This document shows positions 1-7,059 of a stretch of 64,000 nt of DNA, in pieces; position 1 is the stretch's first letter, and each line of letters starts with the position of its first letter. Source of the DNA: Chitinophagaceae bacterium. Lineage in GTDB: Bacteria; Bacteroidota; Bacteroidia; Chitinophagales; Chitinophagaceae. The stretch lies in NCBI GenBank assembly GCA_016719815.1, contig JADJYK010000001.1:310001-374000 (forward strand), given 5' to 3'. A model generated the notes under the pieces. That model was not told where the DNA came from. It did no database searches and was given only the letters and a program-made list of their open reading frames with translations. The position numbers and the translations under genes are program-made.

Positions 1-270
1 AAGAAAGTTTACATTGGTAAAGGCAGTAAATACTATCCCAAAATTGGCATTGGTGAGTTTACCCTGGAGTCAGGCAGTTTGAAAATTGGTGATACGCTGA
101 TGGTTACGGGTCCTAAATGCGGAATGTATAAAGAGAAAATTGAAAAACTGGTAGTGAATGGTATTGATGGGCCAGAAGCTGTTAAAGGAGATAAAATAAC
201 CTTTCCGTTTGCAACAAAAGTTTCTGCCAGTGATAAACTGTATAAAATAGTGGAGACGGCCAATGTATAA
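1..270 (+). CDS. U32 family peptidase, C-terminal part (gene starts before the window)
   Basis: The reading frame is open from base 1 and stops at 268-270, so only the last 89 residues are present. The segment has the beta-barrel-like tail found at the C-terminus of U32 (YegQ/TrhP-type) peptidases: the pattern PKIGIGEF, then LKIGDTLMVTGP, and finally a KGDKITF stretch. U32 proteins act in tRNA hydroxylation, ubiquinone hydroxylation or collagen-like peptide cleavage; which one applies cannot be told from the tail alone. The stop overlaps the start of the ferredoxin gene by 8 bases, so the two are probably translationally coupled. The family assignment rests on recognising the tail, not on any catalytic residue. 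Confidence 0.7.
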   Translation, partial: KKVYIGKGSKYYPKIGIGEFTLESGSLKIGDTLMVTGPKCGMYKEKIEKLVVNGIDGPEAVKGDKITFPFATKVSASDKLYKIVETANV

Positions 271-484
271 AGTGATTCATTACCGCAATAAATGTATTGG
301 CTGCGGTGTGTGCTATGAGCAACAACCGGAACTTTGGCGCATGTCAAAAAAAGACGGAAAGGCTACATTGGTAAAGGGAGTTGGAAAGAAAGATGTTTAT
401 ATTCTCAACATCACAAATGCGGAGATTGAGAAAACACAGGAAGTGGCAGAAGCCTGTCCTGTGCGGATAATAAGGGTACAATAA
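263..484 (+). CDS. small single-cluster ferredoxin
   Basis: This 73-residue protein has one cluster-binding set: C11-x2-C14-x2-C17 (CIGCGVC) and a distant cysteine in EACPVRII near the C-terminus. That fits a monocluster [4Fe-4S] (or [3Fe-4S]) ferredoxin. It would be a soluble cytoplasmic electron carrier. It overlaps the U32 peptidase gene by 8 bases. Several U32-type hydroxylases need electrons or carry Fe-S clusters, so the ferredoxin may serve its neighbour; that is inference. The middle of the protein (residues 25-60) is not conserved enough for me to name a subfamily. Confidence 0.85.
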   Translation: MYKVIHYRNKCIGCGVCYEQQPELWRMSKKDGKATLVKGVGKKDVYILNITNAEIEKTQEVAEACPVRIIRVQ

Positions 485-519
485 ACAGGAAGAAAATCTT
501 CCGGAATAAATATATAATA

Positions 520-954
520 ATGGATAAAAGGATTGCAGCATTTATTTCAAAACAGACTTGTGGTAACCTTTGTTGTGTGGATGAACAGGGAAATCCGTAT
601 TGCTTTAGCTTCTTCTACTCGTTTGATGAGCAGGAGGTGATGTTGTATTACAAATCTTCTGATGACACAAAACATTCTGCAATTTTGTATAAGAATCAAA
701 TCGCAGCGGGAACAATACTTCCCGACAAACTGAATTTTCTGGCGATAAAAGGAATACAGTTTGAAGGAGAGGTATTAGGGCCAAAATACCCTGATACCAA
801 AAACGCTTCTTCACATTATCACAAAAAGCACCCGATGGCATTGGTTATGCCGGGTGATATATGGGCGATACGGATATACAGAATTAAGTTTACCGACAAC
901 TCCCTTGGCTTTGGCAAAAAACTGATGTGGGAAAGAATAGTAAGTGGTTCTTAG
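520..954 (+). CDS. FMN-binding split-barrel protein, pyridoxamine 5'-phosphate oxidase-like
   Basis: A 144-residue protein with the fold pattern of the PNPOx-like/YhbP group: an N-terminal helix (IAAFISKQTCGNLCCV), a beta strand with YCFSFFYSFD, the LYYKSSDDTKHSA segment that usually contacts the flavin phosphate, and a late GIQFEGEV strand. It is too short and lacks the C-terminal substrate segment of true PdxH, so a general flavin or heme-binding reductase role is more likely than B6 synthesis. In E. coli yhbP lies close to the U32 genes yhbU and yhbV, and the same pairing is seen here. It starts 35 bases after the ferredoxin stop and probably belongs to that operon. Confidence 0.7.
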   Translation: MDKRIAAFISKQTCGNLCCVDEQGNPYCFSFFYSFDEQEVMLYYKSSDDTKHSAILYKNQIAAGTILPDKLNFLAIKGIQFEGEVLGPKYPDTKNASSHYHKKHPMALVMPGDIWAIRIYRIKFTDNSLGFGKKLMWERIVSGS

Positions 955-1039
955 TGGCAGCTCATCTTTTTCTTTCAGCATTTATCTTACCTTTAACTAC
1001 TTGCTTGCATATATTTTATAATAGTCGCAATCATTTTTA

Positions 1040-2262
1040 ATGACATACACAGATACTTATCAGTCATTCAAAACTGCGATTAATTTCTCTGATGAAATAA
1101 TACAGGCTGACGAAAGTGTGGATGTGCTGAATTTTGGTTTTGAGTCAGCAAACTTTGCAATTTTGCCCGGCGAAGATTCTTATTGCTGTCCCGGTCACCA
1201 GTTTAACAGCCATTTTTGTTACCCGTTTAGTTCCTCTGCCGAAGCTATAAATGAAGTGCTGGATGTGCATGATTCTCATGTTTTGGAGAACAAAAAATTT
1301 CGTTATCATATTTTCATGCCGAAAGGCAGAAAAAGTACTGATGAATATGTTCTCTTGCTTCATGGTTTCAATGAAAAATCCTGGACGAAATATTACCCAT
1401 GGGCTAAAAGAATAACTGAGCTTACAGGCAAGGCTGTAATTCTGTTCCCGATTGCCTTCCATATGAATCGAACACCTTTTGCATGGAGCTCTTCACGGGT
1501 CATGTATGCTGCAAGTGAGCAACGAAAAAAACAATTTCCTGATTTGCTGCATTCTTCCCTGTCAAATGTGGCGATAAGTACCAGGCTGCATGAAAAGCCA
1601 CAGCGATTTGTATGGTCGGGTTTACAAACTTATTATGATGTTATACAACTGGTTGAACAGATAAAATCAGGAAAAAACCCAGCCGTTACTGCTGATGCAA
1701 CTATTGATATTTTTTCTTATTCGATCGGAGCTTTTCTTTCCGAGATTTTATTAATGACTGACTATAACCGTTATTTTGAAGAATCAAAATTGGTAATGTT
1801 TTGTGGCGGCCCTGTTTTTAACCGGATATCACCTGTTTCAAAATTCATTTTAGACAGTGAAGCAAATGTACACCTCTGTTCATTTCTTGTTGAGCAACTG
1901 GAAAATCACATAAATAAGGATGACAGGCTAAAACATTACTTGGGTGAACAGCATCCTGAGGGAATGTATTTCCGGTCAATGCTTAATTGTAACGCAATGG
2001 CTGATTTCAGGAACAAAGGATAAAAGAAATTGCGGATAAGCTGTATGCAATTGCTTTGAACGGGGATACGGTTATTTATCCACAGGCGGTATTGAATTCA
2101 TTGCAGGGGAAATACCGTAATATAAAGGTAAAAGTAGACATCCTTGACTTTCCTTATTATTTCATACACGAAACCCCATTTCCCGAAAATTCTATTGATG
2201 AAAAAAGTGTGACTTTACAATTTGATACAGTTTTCAAACAGGCTTGTAACTGGCTGGATTAG
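1040..2262 (+). CDS. alpha/beta-hydrolase-like protein (possibly DUF6051), one frameshift
   Basis: Two overlapping reading frames form one protein of about 406 residues. The first frame (ATG 1040) has a hydrolase oxyanion-type segment, LLLHGFNEKSW, and a nucleophile-like SYSIGAF elbow. It stops at 2021-2023. The second frame carries on from about 2005 (RIKEIADKLYAIALNGD) to the stop at 2262 with HETPFPENSIDEKS near the end. One extra T in the TTT at 2005-2007 would join them. I read this as a sequencing deletion rather than a true pseudogene. The substrate is unknown; the DUF6051 label is from memory of similar Bacteroidota proteins and is uncertain. The gene stands alone. Confidence 0.6.
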
Positions 2263-2324
2263 TTCCGTAGAATACATTTAAATGTACTATCCGAATCAAT
2301 AATCAGGAACGTTTGGAAGGGCGA

Positions 2325-2354
2325 CATATAAAAGTATTTAAATACTTTTATATG
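2325..2354. promoter_or_regulatory. perfect 30-bp palindrome, probable operator of the RIC operon
   Basis: Each 15-base arm (first arm CATATAAAAGTATTT) is the exact reverse complement of the other, with no spacer. The core AAGTATTTAAATACTT resembles sites of Rrf2-family repressors such as NsrR (AAGATGCATTT-type half-sites in proteobacteria). It lies immediately upstream of the -7 box at 2366-2373, so a bound protein would block RNA polymerase. The Rrf2 gene at 6461-6893 in the same cluster is the natural candidate to bind it. Symmetry and position are seen; the regulator is inferred. Confidence 0.65.
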
Positions 2355-2365
2355 AAAAAATGTCG

Positions 2366-2373
2366 TATCTTTG
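2366..2373 (+). promoter_or_regulatory. Bacteroidota -7 promoter box (TATCTTTG) of the RIC operon
   Basis: The sequence TATCTTTG matches the TAnnTTTG consensus of the Bacteroidota primary sigma factor. It sits 19 bases before the ATG at 2393, giving a leader of about a dozen bases. The -33 region falls inside the palindrome at 2325-2354 and has no clear TTTG. Confidence 0.6.
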
Positions 2374-2392
2374 CTGTATAAAATAACTTATT

Positions 2393-3355
2393 ATGCTTAC
2401 AATCCAGGAAAACTTCTTAAATGTAACATTACTTGAACCGAAAATGAAACATCCGACGATTTTTCAACGTTTTGATCAACTAGCCGATGGAGAAAATCTG
2501 ATTATTCATAATGACCACGATCCAAAGCCATTATATTACCAGATGATGGGAGAGAGAGGGAATGTTTTTACCTGGGAATACCTGGAGCAGGGACCTGAAT
2601 GGTGGAAAGTAAGAATAACAAAAAGGCTAAAGGGCGAGGATGACGAAACACTGGGCCAGATAGTGGCTAAAGATTTTCATAAAGCACAAATTTTCAAAAA
2701 ATATGGTCTTGACTTTTGTTGCGGAGGTAAAAAGACAGTTAAAGAAGCATGTGCCGATAAAGGATTGGATGTTACAAAAATTGAACAGGAACTGCAACTT
2801 GCTGATAAGAACGCAAAATCATCAAGGTCACTGCCATATAACGAATGGACGCCAGATTTTCTGGCTGATTATATTGTAAATACCCATCACGCCTATGTGA
2901 ATAAGAACCTTCCCGATATTAAAGTTTACGCAAACAAAGTGATGAACGTTCATGGAAGCAGGCATCCGGAATTGATTCGGGTGAACAAACTGGTTGAAGC
3001 GGTCTCTGATGAGCTTGGTGCACACTTGATAAAAGAAGAAAGGGTTTTATTCCCATACATTAAAACACTTGCCGCTATAAATAACAAAGCAGAGTTGAAT
3101 CAAGCTAATCCTTTTGGTTCGGTACAGAATCCTGTCAATATGATGGAAATGGAACATGAAGTGGCAGGACAACTGATGCAAGAGATAAGGAACATTACCA
3201 GTAACTACTCATTACCCGAAGATGCGTGTGCCAGTTATACATTGTTGTATCGTATGCTGGATGAATTTGAGGATGATTTGCATCTGCACATACATCTTGA
3301 GAATAACATCCTTTTCCCTAAAGCGGTTGAATTGGAAAAATCTTTAAAAAACTGA
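2393..3355 (+). CDS. ric: iron-sulfur cluster repair di-iron protein (RIC/ScdA/YtfE) with N-terminal DUF2249 domain
   Basis: The 320-residue protein has three parts. Residues about 10-85 match DUF2249 (EQGPEWWKVRITK at its end). Residues about 90-145 are the ScdA N-terminal domain with the FCCGG motif typical of the family. Residues about 160-315 are a hemerythrin-like four-helix domain with the histidine/glutamate pattern of a di-iron site (HHAYVNKNLP, KEERVLFPYI, EMEHEVAGQ, HIHLENNILFP). RIC proteins repair Fe-S clusters damaged by nitric oxide or peroxide in the cytoplasm. Usual RIC proteins are about 220-240 residues; the extra length is the DUF2249 fusion. It is first in the cluster, behind the palindromic operator, and ends 1 base before the next gene. 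Confidence 0.9.
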   Translation: MLTIQENFLNVTLLEPKMKHPTIFQRFDQLADGENLIIHNDHDPKPLYYQMMGERGNVFTWEYLEQGPEWWKVRITKRLKGEDDETLGQIVAKDFHKAQIFKKYGLDFCCGGKKTVKEACADKGLDVTKIEQELQLADKNAKSSRSLPYNEWTPDFLADYIVNTHHAYVNKNLPDIKVYANKVMNVHGSRHPELIRVNKLVEAVSDELGAHLIKEERVLFPYIKTLAAINNKAELNQANPFGSVQNPVNMMEMEHEVAGQLMQEIRNITSNYSLPEDACASYTLLYRMLDEFEDDLHLHIHLENNILFPKAVELEKSLKN

Positions 3356-3356
3356 C

Positions 3357-3845
3357 ATGGTTCCGAAAACACTAAAGCCGGTTAAACGTCACGATGCACT
3401 GGTGAAGTTTTCCAAAGAACATCATTTTGGATTATTGCTTTGCTGGAAGATTAGACAGGGTGTAATGGATAAGATATCAGAGAAACGAATTACAGAATAT
3501 GTTTTGTACTTCTTTGATGCTGATTTGAAAAAACACTTTGAGGCAGAAGAGAAAGAACTGTTCGTAAAACTTTCTCCTGATGATGAGTTAAGAACGCAGG
3601 CAGTTAAAGAGCATGAAGTGATATATGCAATGATTAATAATTGGAGAAAAGTAAGTAGTTCAACGGAAGAGTTACTAGTATTTGCAGATACACTTGATAA
3701 ACATATTCGTTTTGAGGAGAGAGTATTGTTCAATCATCTGCAGGAGCTGTTATCTGAGGCAGAATTGACTGAACTTATAAATTGTCACTCAGGCAATGAT
3801 GCAGATGCAGATGTTGCATGGAATGACAAATTCTGGCTTACATAA
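3357..3845 (+). CDS. hemerythrin domain protein
   Basis: A 162-residue cytoplasmic protein made of one hemerythrin-like helical bundle. The likely metal ligands are in HHFGLLL, the KKHFEAEEKELF helix, KEHEVIYAMI and the late KHIRFEERVLFNHL helix. It starts 1 base after the ric stop, so the two are co-transcribed and probably translationally coupled. Such proteins bind O2, NO or iron and often accompany RIC. It ends with a WNDKFW stretch, which is common at the end of this family, so the stop at 3845 looks natural. Confidence 0.85.
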   Translation: MVPKTLKPVKRHDALVKFSKEHHFGLLLCWKIRQGVMDKISEKRITEYVLYFFDADLKKHFEAEEKELFVKLSPDDELRTQAVKEHEVIYAMINNWRKVSSSTEELLVFADTLDKHIRFEERVLFNHLQELLSEAELTELINCHSGNDADADVAWNDKFWLT

Positions 3846-3935
3846 TTATTCTGATGAACGGTTTGATAATTGGGCTATTGAAATTGAAGAAAATCAGGAA
3901 AAATTAAACAGTATTCACTCTTGGAAAACCATATA

Positions 3936-3995
3936 GAAAATGCCCTGAATTATCAGAACAACTTTTTATAAGGATTAACCGAATAGGGCATTTTC
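3936..3995 (+). terminator. inverted repeat between hemerythrin and DUF2249 genes, possible attenuator
   Basis: Two perfect 11-base arms (GAAAATGCCCT at 3936-3946 and its complement at 3985-3995) are separated by 38 bases and followed by a T-rich TTATTT. It could be a weak terminator or an RNA processing site that lowers expression of the downstream genes. The long loop makes a strong intrinsic terminator unlikely. Confidence 0.4.
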
Positions 3996-4029
3996 TTATT
4001 TAAAATGAACTTCAAAAGTTTCTCGGGCA

Positions 4030-4842
4030 ATGGTTATTAATAGGAATACAAAAATAGCGACATTATTGAAGCACCATCCGGATGCCCTGGTAGCAATAGT
4101 TAGCATTGATAATAAGTTTGCAAAACTGAGAAACCCGTTACTTCGCAAATTAATGGCGGGGAGAACCAGTATTGCGATGGCATCAAAAATTGCCGGATGC
4201 AGCATAGAGGATTTTTTTGTAAAACTGAGACCGCTTGGTTTTATATTAGCAGGAACAGCCGAAACAGAAGAAATAAATAATAAAGTTATGGAACAAAATG
4301 AATTCATCAGGAACGTTAAACCCGAGAGCATTATTGATTTGGATGTAAGGCCAGTACTTGCTGGCGGTACCGATCCTTTCCACATTATTATGGATTCGGT
4401 AAACAATCTGAAATACGGGCAGGTACTTCGGATTATCAATACGTTTGCACCAATGCCGCTGGTATCAGTGCTGGGTAAAAAAGGGTTTGAATCTTATATT
4501 GACCAGGTTGAGCTGCAATTGGTTCATGCCTATTTCTATAAAAAACAGGATGCAGCTGTTGATATAAAAGTAGGTGTAAAAGATGTGGCAAATATGTGGA
4601 GTGATATTGCTGATAAGTACAAGGGAAATTTAATTGAGCTGGATGTACGTAACCTTGAAATGCCACAACCAATGCATAAAATTTTAGAAGCATTGGAGCA
4701 ATTGCCTGACGGAAAGGCATTGTTTGTTCAGCATAAAAGGATTCCGGTATTTTTGTTACCCGAGTTGGCAGAAAGAAAGTTTGAATACCGCCTCAATGAA
4801 AAGGCAGAAGGTGATGTGGAAATAATTATTTTCAGACCCTGA
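4030..4842 (+). CDS. DUF1858/DUF2249 domain protein
   Basis: This 270-residue protein has an N-terminal DUF1858-like helical part (residues about 1-65, with ASKIAGCSIEDFF) and two DUF2249 modules, about 100-165 (IIDLDVRPVLAGG) and about 200-268 (LIELDVRNLEMPQP). DUF2249 is a TusA-like small fold often found beside RIC and hemerythrin proteins and denitrification genes; its chemistry is not established. The same domain is fused to RIC in this cluster, which supports a shared task. The start at 4030 is the first ATG in frame. It ends 1 base before the membrane protein gene. Confidence 0.75.
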   Translation: MVINRNTKIATLLKHHPDALVAIVSIDNKFAKLRNPLLRKLMAGRTSIAMASKIAGCSIEDFFVKLRPLGFILAGTAETEEINNKVMEQNEFIRNVKPESIIDLDVRPVLAGGTDPFHIIMDSVNNLKYGQVLRIINTFAPMPLVSVLGKKGFESYIDQVELQLVHAYFYKKQDAAVDIKVGVKDVANMWSDIADKYKGNLIELDVRNLEMPQPMHKILEALEQLPDGKALFVQHKRIPVFLLPELAERKFEYRLNEKAEGDVEIIIFRP

Positions 4843-4843
4843 T

Positions 4844-6127
4844 ATGTTTGCCGGAGTTATTAATAATCAGCCAATGCAGAATACCACCTATAAAGTGGTG
4901 CTTCCTTTTTATACTTATGCTGCTCTCTCACTTTTTGCTGCATGTTTTCTGCTTCTTATTTCAACCGGCTCTTTTACTGGTCATTATTTTAACCCGCATA
5001 TATTGGCTATTACCCATATGATGGCATTGGGTTGGGGTACGATGATAATTTTGGGTGCCGGTTATCAGTTAATTCCCGTATTGATTGAAAAATCGCTTTA
5101 TAGTATTAAGTTGGCAAACTGGTCTTTTTTTCTGGCTGCTACCGGTATACCGCTATTGGCATATGGATTTTACAATTTTGATATGGGATGGCCAGCTAAG
5201 TGGGGCGGGCGGCTGGTATTTATCTCCGTTTCATTATTTGTGATTAATCTTGCAAAAAGCATTCAAAAAAGTAAAAATAGGAATGTACATGCCTGGTTTA
5301 TGCTTGCGGCATCGGTCTGGCTGTTTGTTACAGCATTGTATGGGCTGGTGTTGGTTTATAACTTTACATTTCCTATTTATAAGCGAAACCATATTGAATT
5401 AATTCCATTACATGCACATACAGGCGTTATCGGGTGGTTCCTTCTTTTAGTAATTGGTGTTGGCTCAAAACTTATTCCAATGTTTATGATTTCAAAGTAC
5501 ACCAACAGTAAGCAGTTATGGTTGATTTTTTTACTGATTAACACAGCTTTAGTACTTTTTATCTCGCTATATATTTTTAAAGCAGCTAATGCTATTTTCT
5601 TTTTTCCGGTAGTAATGTTATTGACTTCACTGATAGTATTCGCTCAGTATTGTTATAAAAGTTATAAGCAACGTATACGGAAACAGGTTGATGAGCAGAT
5701 GAAACTATCCTTGCTTTCTCTACTAATGATGCTGTTGCCGGTGGCTGTGATTTTTTTCCTCATTGGGCTGTTCGTTTCTGGTAAAGAAGACATGAGAATC
5801 GTACTGCTATATGGATTTGTGATTTTCTTTGGCTGGATAACTGCAATCATTTTTGGGATGACGTTTAAAACACTTCCCTTTATCGTTTGGAATAAAGTGT
5901 ATGGAAAAATTGCGGGACTTGGTAAAACACCCGGCCCAAAAGATTTATATAGCGAAAGACTTTTTGCGGCTATGTCGGTAAGCTACCTGGCTGGGTTTGT
6001 TATATTCATTGCTGGGATATTAACAATTGAAAAGGTGGTGCTTACAATTGGTTCTTCATTATTGTTGCTGTCAGCATTGCTGTATTGTGTGAATGCAGGG
6101 AAACTCATCTTTCATAAAGCTTTTTAG
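4844..6127 (+). CDS. multi-pass membrane protein resembling heme-copper oxidase subunit I / NnrS
   Basis: A 427-residue protein with about 12 hydrophobic helices. The segment HILAITHMMALGWGTM in helix 2 and IPLHAHTGVIGWF in the middle are histidine-bearing helices like those that hold heme and copper in oxidase subunit I and NO reductase. It is shorter than a catalytic cbb3 or NorB subunit (about 450-480 residues), and I do not see the full set of six ligand histidines, so it may bind heme without being an oxidase. NnrS, a heme/copper membrane protein of NO resistance, is the closest functional analogue by context. It lies 1 base after the DUF2249 gene and 4 bases before the MIP18-like gene. 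Confidence 0.6.
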   Translation: MFAGVINNQPMQNTTYKVVLPFYTYAALSLFAACFLLLISTGSFTGHYFNPHILAITHMMALGWGTMIILGAGYQLIPVLIEKSLYSIKLANWSFFLAATGIPLLAYGFYNFDMGWPAKWGGRLVFISVSLFVINLAKSIQKSKNRNVHAWFMLAASVWLFVTALYGLVLVYNFTFPIYKRNHIELIPLHAHTGVIGWFLLLVIGVGSKLIPMFMISKYTNSKQLWLIFLLINTALVLFISLYIFKAANAIFFFPVVMLLTSLIVFAQYCYKSYKQRIRKQVDEQMKLSLLSLLMMLLPVAVIFFLIGLFVSGKEDMRIVLLYGFVIFFGWITAIIFGMTFKTLPFIVWNKVYGKIAGLGKTPGPKDLYSERLFAAMSVSYLAGFVIFIAGILTIEKVVLTIGSSLLLLSALLYCVNAGKLIFHKAF

Positions 6128-6131
6128 TAGT

Positions 6132-6458
6132 ATGATTAATGTAATAAGCAATAACAAACTGAAGAGTACCATTGCATTGGCAGCATTGCAGAATGTGATT
6201 GATCCGGAAATTGGAATAAGTGTGGTTGATTTGGGCCTTATTTATCAAATCGATTTTGAAGAAACAGAACACAAGATTTTTGTAACAATGACACTTACTA
6301 CACAGTTTTGTCCAATGGGTGAATCTTTGACCGGTGCCGTAAAAAGGGCAATAGAACACACCTTCGTCAAAGAAGAAGCCATTGTGGAATTAACTTTTGA
6401 TCCACCATGGACTCACGGACGCATTTCAGAAGAAGGAAAACAATTTTTAAACAGATAA
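6132..6458 (+). CDS. MIP18/PaaD-like (DUF59) Fe-S assembly protein
   Basis: The 108-residue protein shows the DUF59 pattern: NVIDPEIGISVVDLGLIY, a TLTTQFCPMG motif with the conserved cysteine, and a late FDPPWT motif. Family members (SufT, PaaD, MIP18) help insert Fe-S clusters into target proteins. I chose ATG 6132, 5 bases after the previous stop, over an in-frame upstream start at 6093 that would overlap the membrane protein. Its place in a RIC cluster suggests a role in restoring clusters after NO damage. Confidence 0.8.
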   Translation: MINVISNNKLKSTIALAALQNVIDPEIGISVVDLGLIYQIDFEETEHKIFVTMTLTTQFCPMGESLTGAVKRAIEHTFVKEEAIVELTFDPPWTHGRISEEGKQFLNR

Positions 6459-6460
6459 TT

Positions 6461-6893
6461 ATGCTTAGCCTTACTTGTAAAACAGCTATTAAGGCAGTGG
6501 TTTACCTCGCCTCCAAGTATCAGTCGGGTCAGAAAGCTGGCATTAAAGAAATAGCAGAGTTTATTGATGCCAGTGAGCATACTGTAGGGAAAATGCTACA
6601 GGTACTGGTTAAAAGAAAGCGTAATCAATAGCACCAAAGGTCCTAATGGCGGTTTTTTTATTTCTCTGAAACAAATGAATCAGCCTATTATCAATATTGT
6701 TGAGTCGGTAGATGGAAAGGAGGTTTTCAGGCAATGCGGTTTAGGATTCAGTAAATGTTCTTCCTCTCATCCATGCCCGATACATAATGATTATAAAATT
6801 GTGAGAGACCTTTTTGAAAAGATGTGCAGGGAAAAAAATGTCATCGATTTGTGTGAACCGGTCAACAGCGGATTGGCTTACTTATACGGTTGA
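6461..6893 (+). CDS. Rrf2 family transcriptional regulator with Fe-S cysteines, one frameshift
   Basis: The N-terminal frame (ATG 6461) gives the winged-helix part (LTCKTAIKAVVYLAS, ASEHTVGKMLQVLVK) and stops at 6631. The other frame continues with the Rrf2 wing signature TKGPNGGFF and a cysteine set spaced C-x6-C-x5-C (FRQCGLGFSKC, SSSHPCPIH). This is close to the three-cysteine cluster ligands of NsrR and IscR. One A too many in the AAAA run at 6610-6613 explains the break, so I treat it as a sequencing insertion. The intact protein would be about 143 residues. An NO-sensitive Fe-S repressor acting on the 2325-2354 palindrome is the simplest reading. Confidence 0.75.
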
Positions 6894-6961
6894 TTCTCCT
6901 GCTGATATTTTATTTATTGAGTTGATTGGCACGCCTCAAATAAATCCGTAATTCACATATT

Positions 6962-7006
6962 ATGTATGTACCTTTACCCGTTTCTGATTCTAACAGCTAC
7001 ATACAT
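6962..7006. promoter_or_regulatory. spaced inverted repeat upstream of the 607-residue gene
   Basis: The 9-base arms ATGTATGTA (6962-6970) and TACATACAT (6998-7006) are perfect complements 27 bases apart, and end 53 bases before the next ATG. It may be a regulator site or a leader hairpin. No copy was noticed elsewhere in the window. Confidence 0.3.
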
Positions 7007-7059
7007 TTTTTTCCACTAACTGCCGCTGAGAGTATTTATCACTTTCAAAGTAAACAACA

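Noticed and set aside
3823..3936. A 37-codon frame overlapping the end of the hemerythrin gene (MTNSGLHNYSDERFDNW start)
   Set aside because: It reads like protein but overlaps the hemerythrin gene and has no ribosome site or known family. The hemerythrin gene ends naturally, so a frameshift extension is not needed. It may be a relic.
4844..6127. Calling the membrane protein a catalytic cbb3 oxidase or NO reductase
   Set aside because: It lacks the full histidine ligand set that I would expect and no cytochrome c subunit gene is beside it.
6093..6131. Longer N-terminus of the MIP18-like protein from an upstream start
   Set aside because: The extra 13 residues would overlap the membrane protein gene and match nothing in the family; ATG 6132 sits just after the previous stop.
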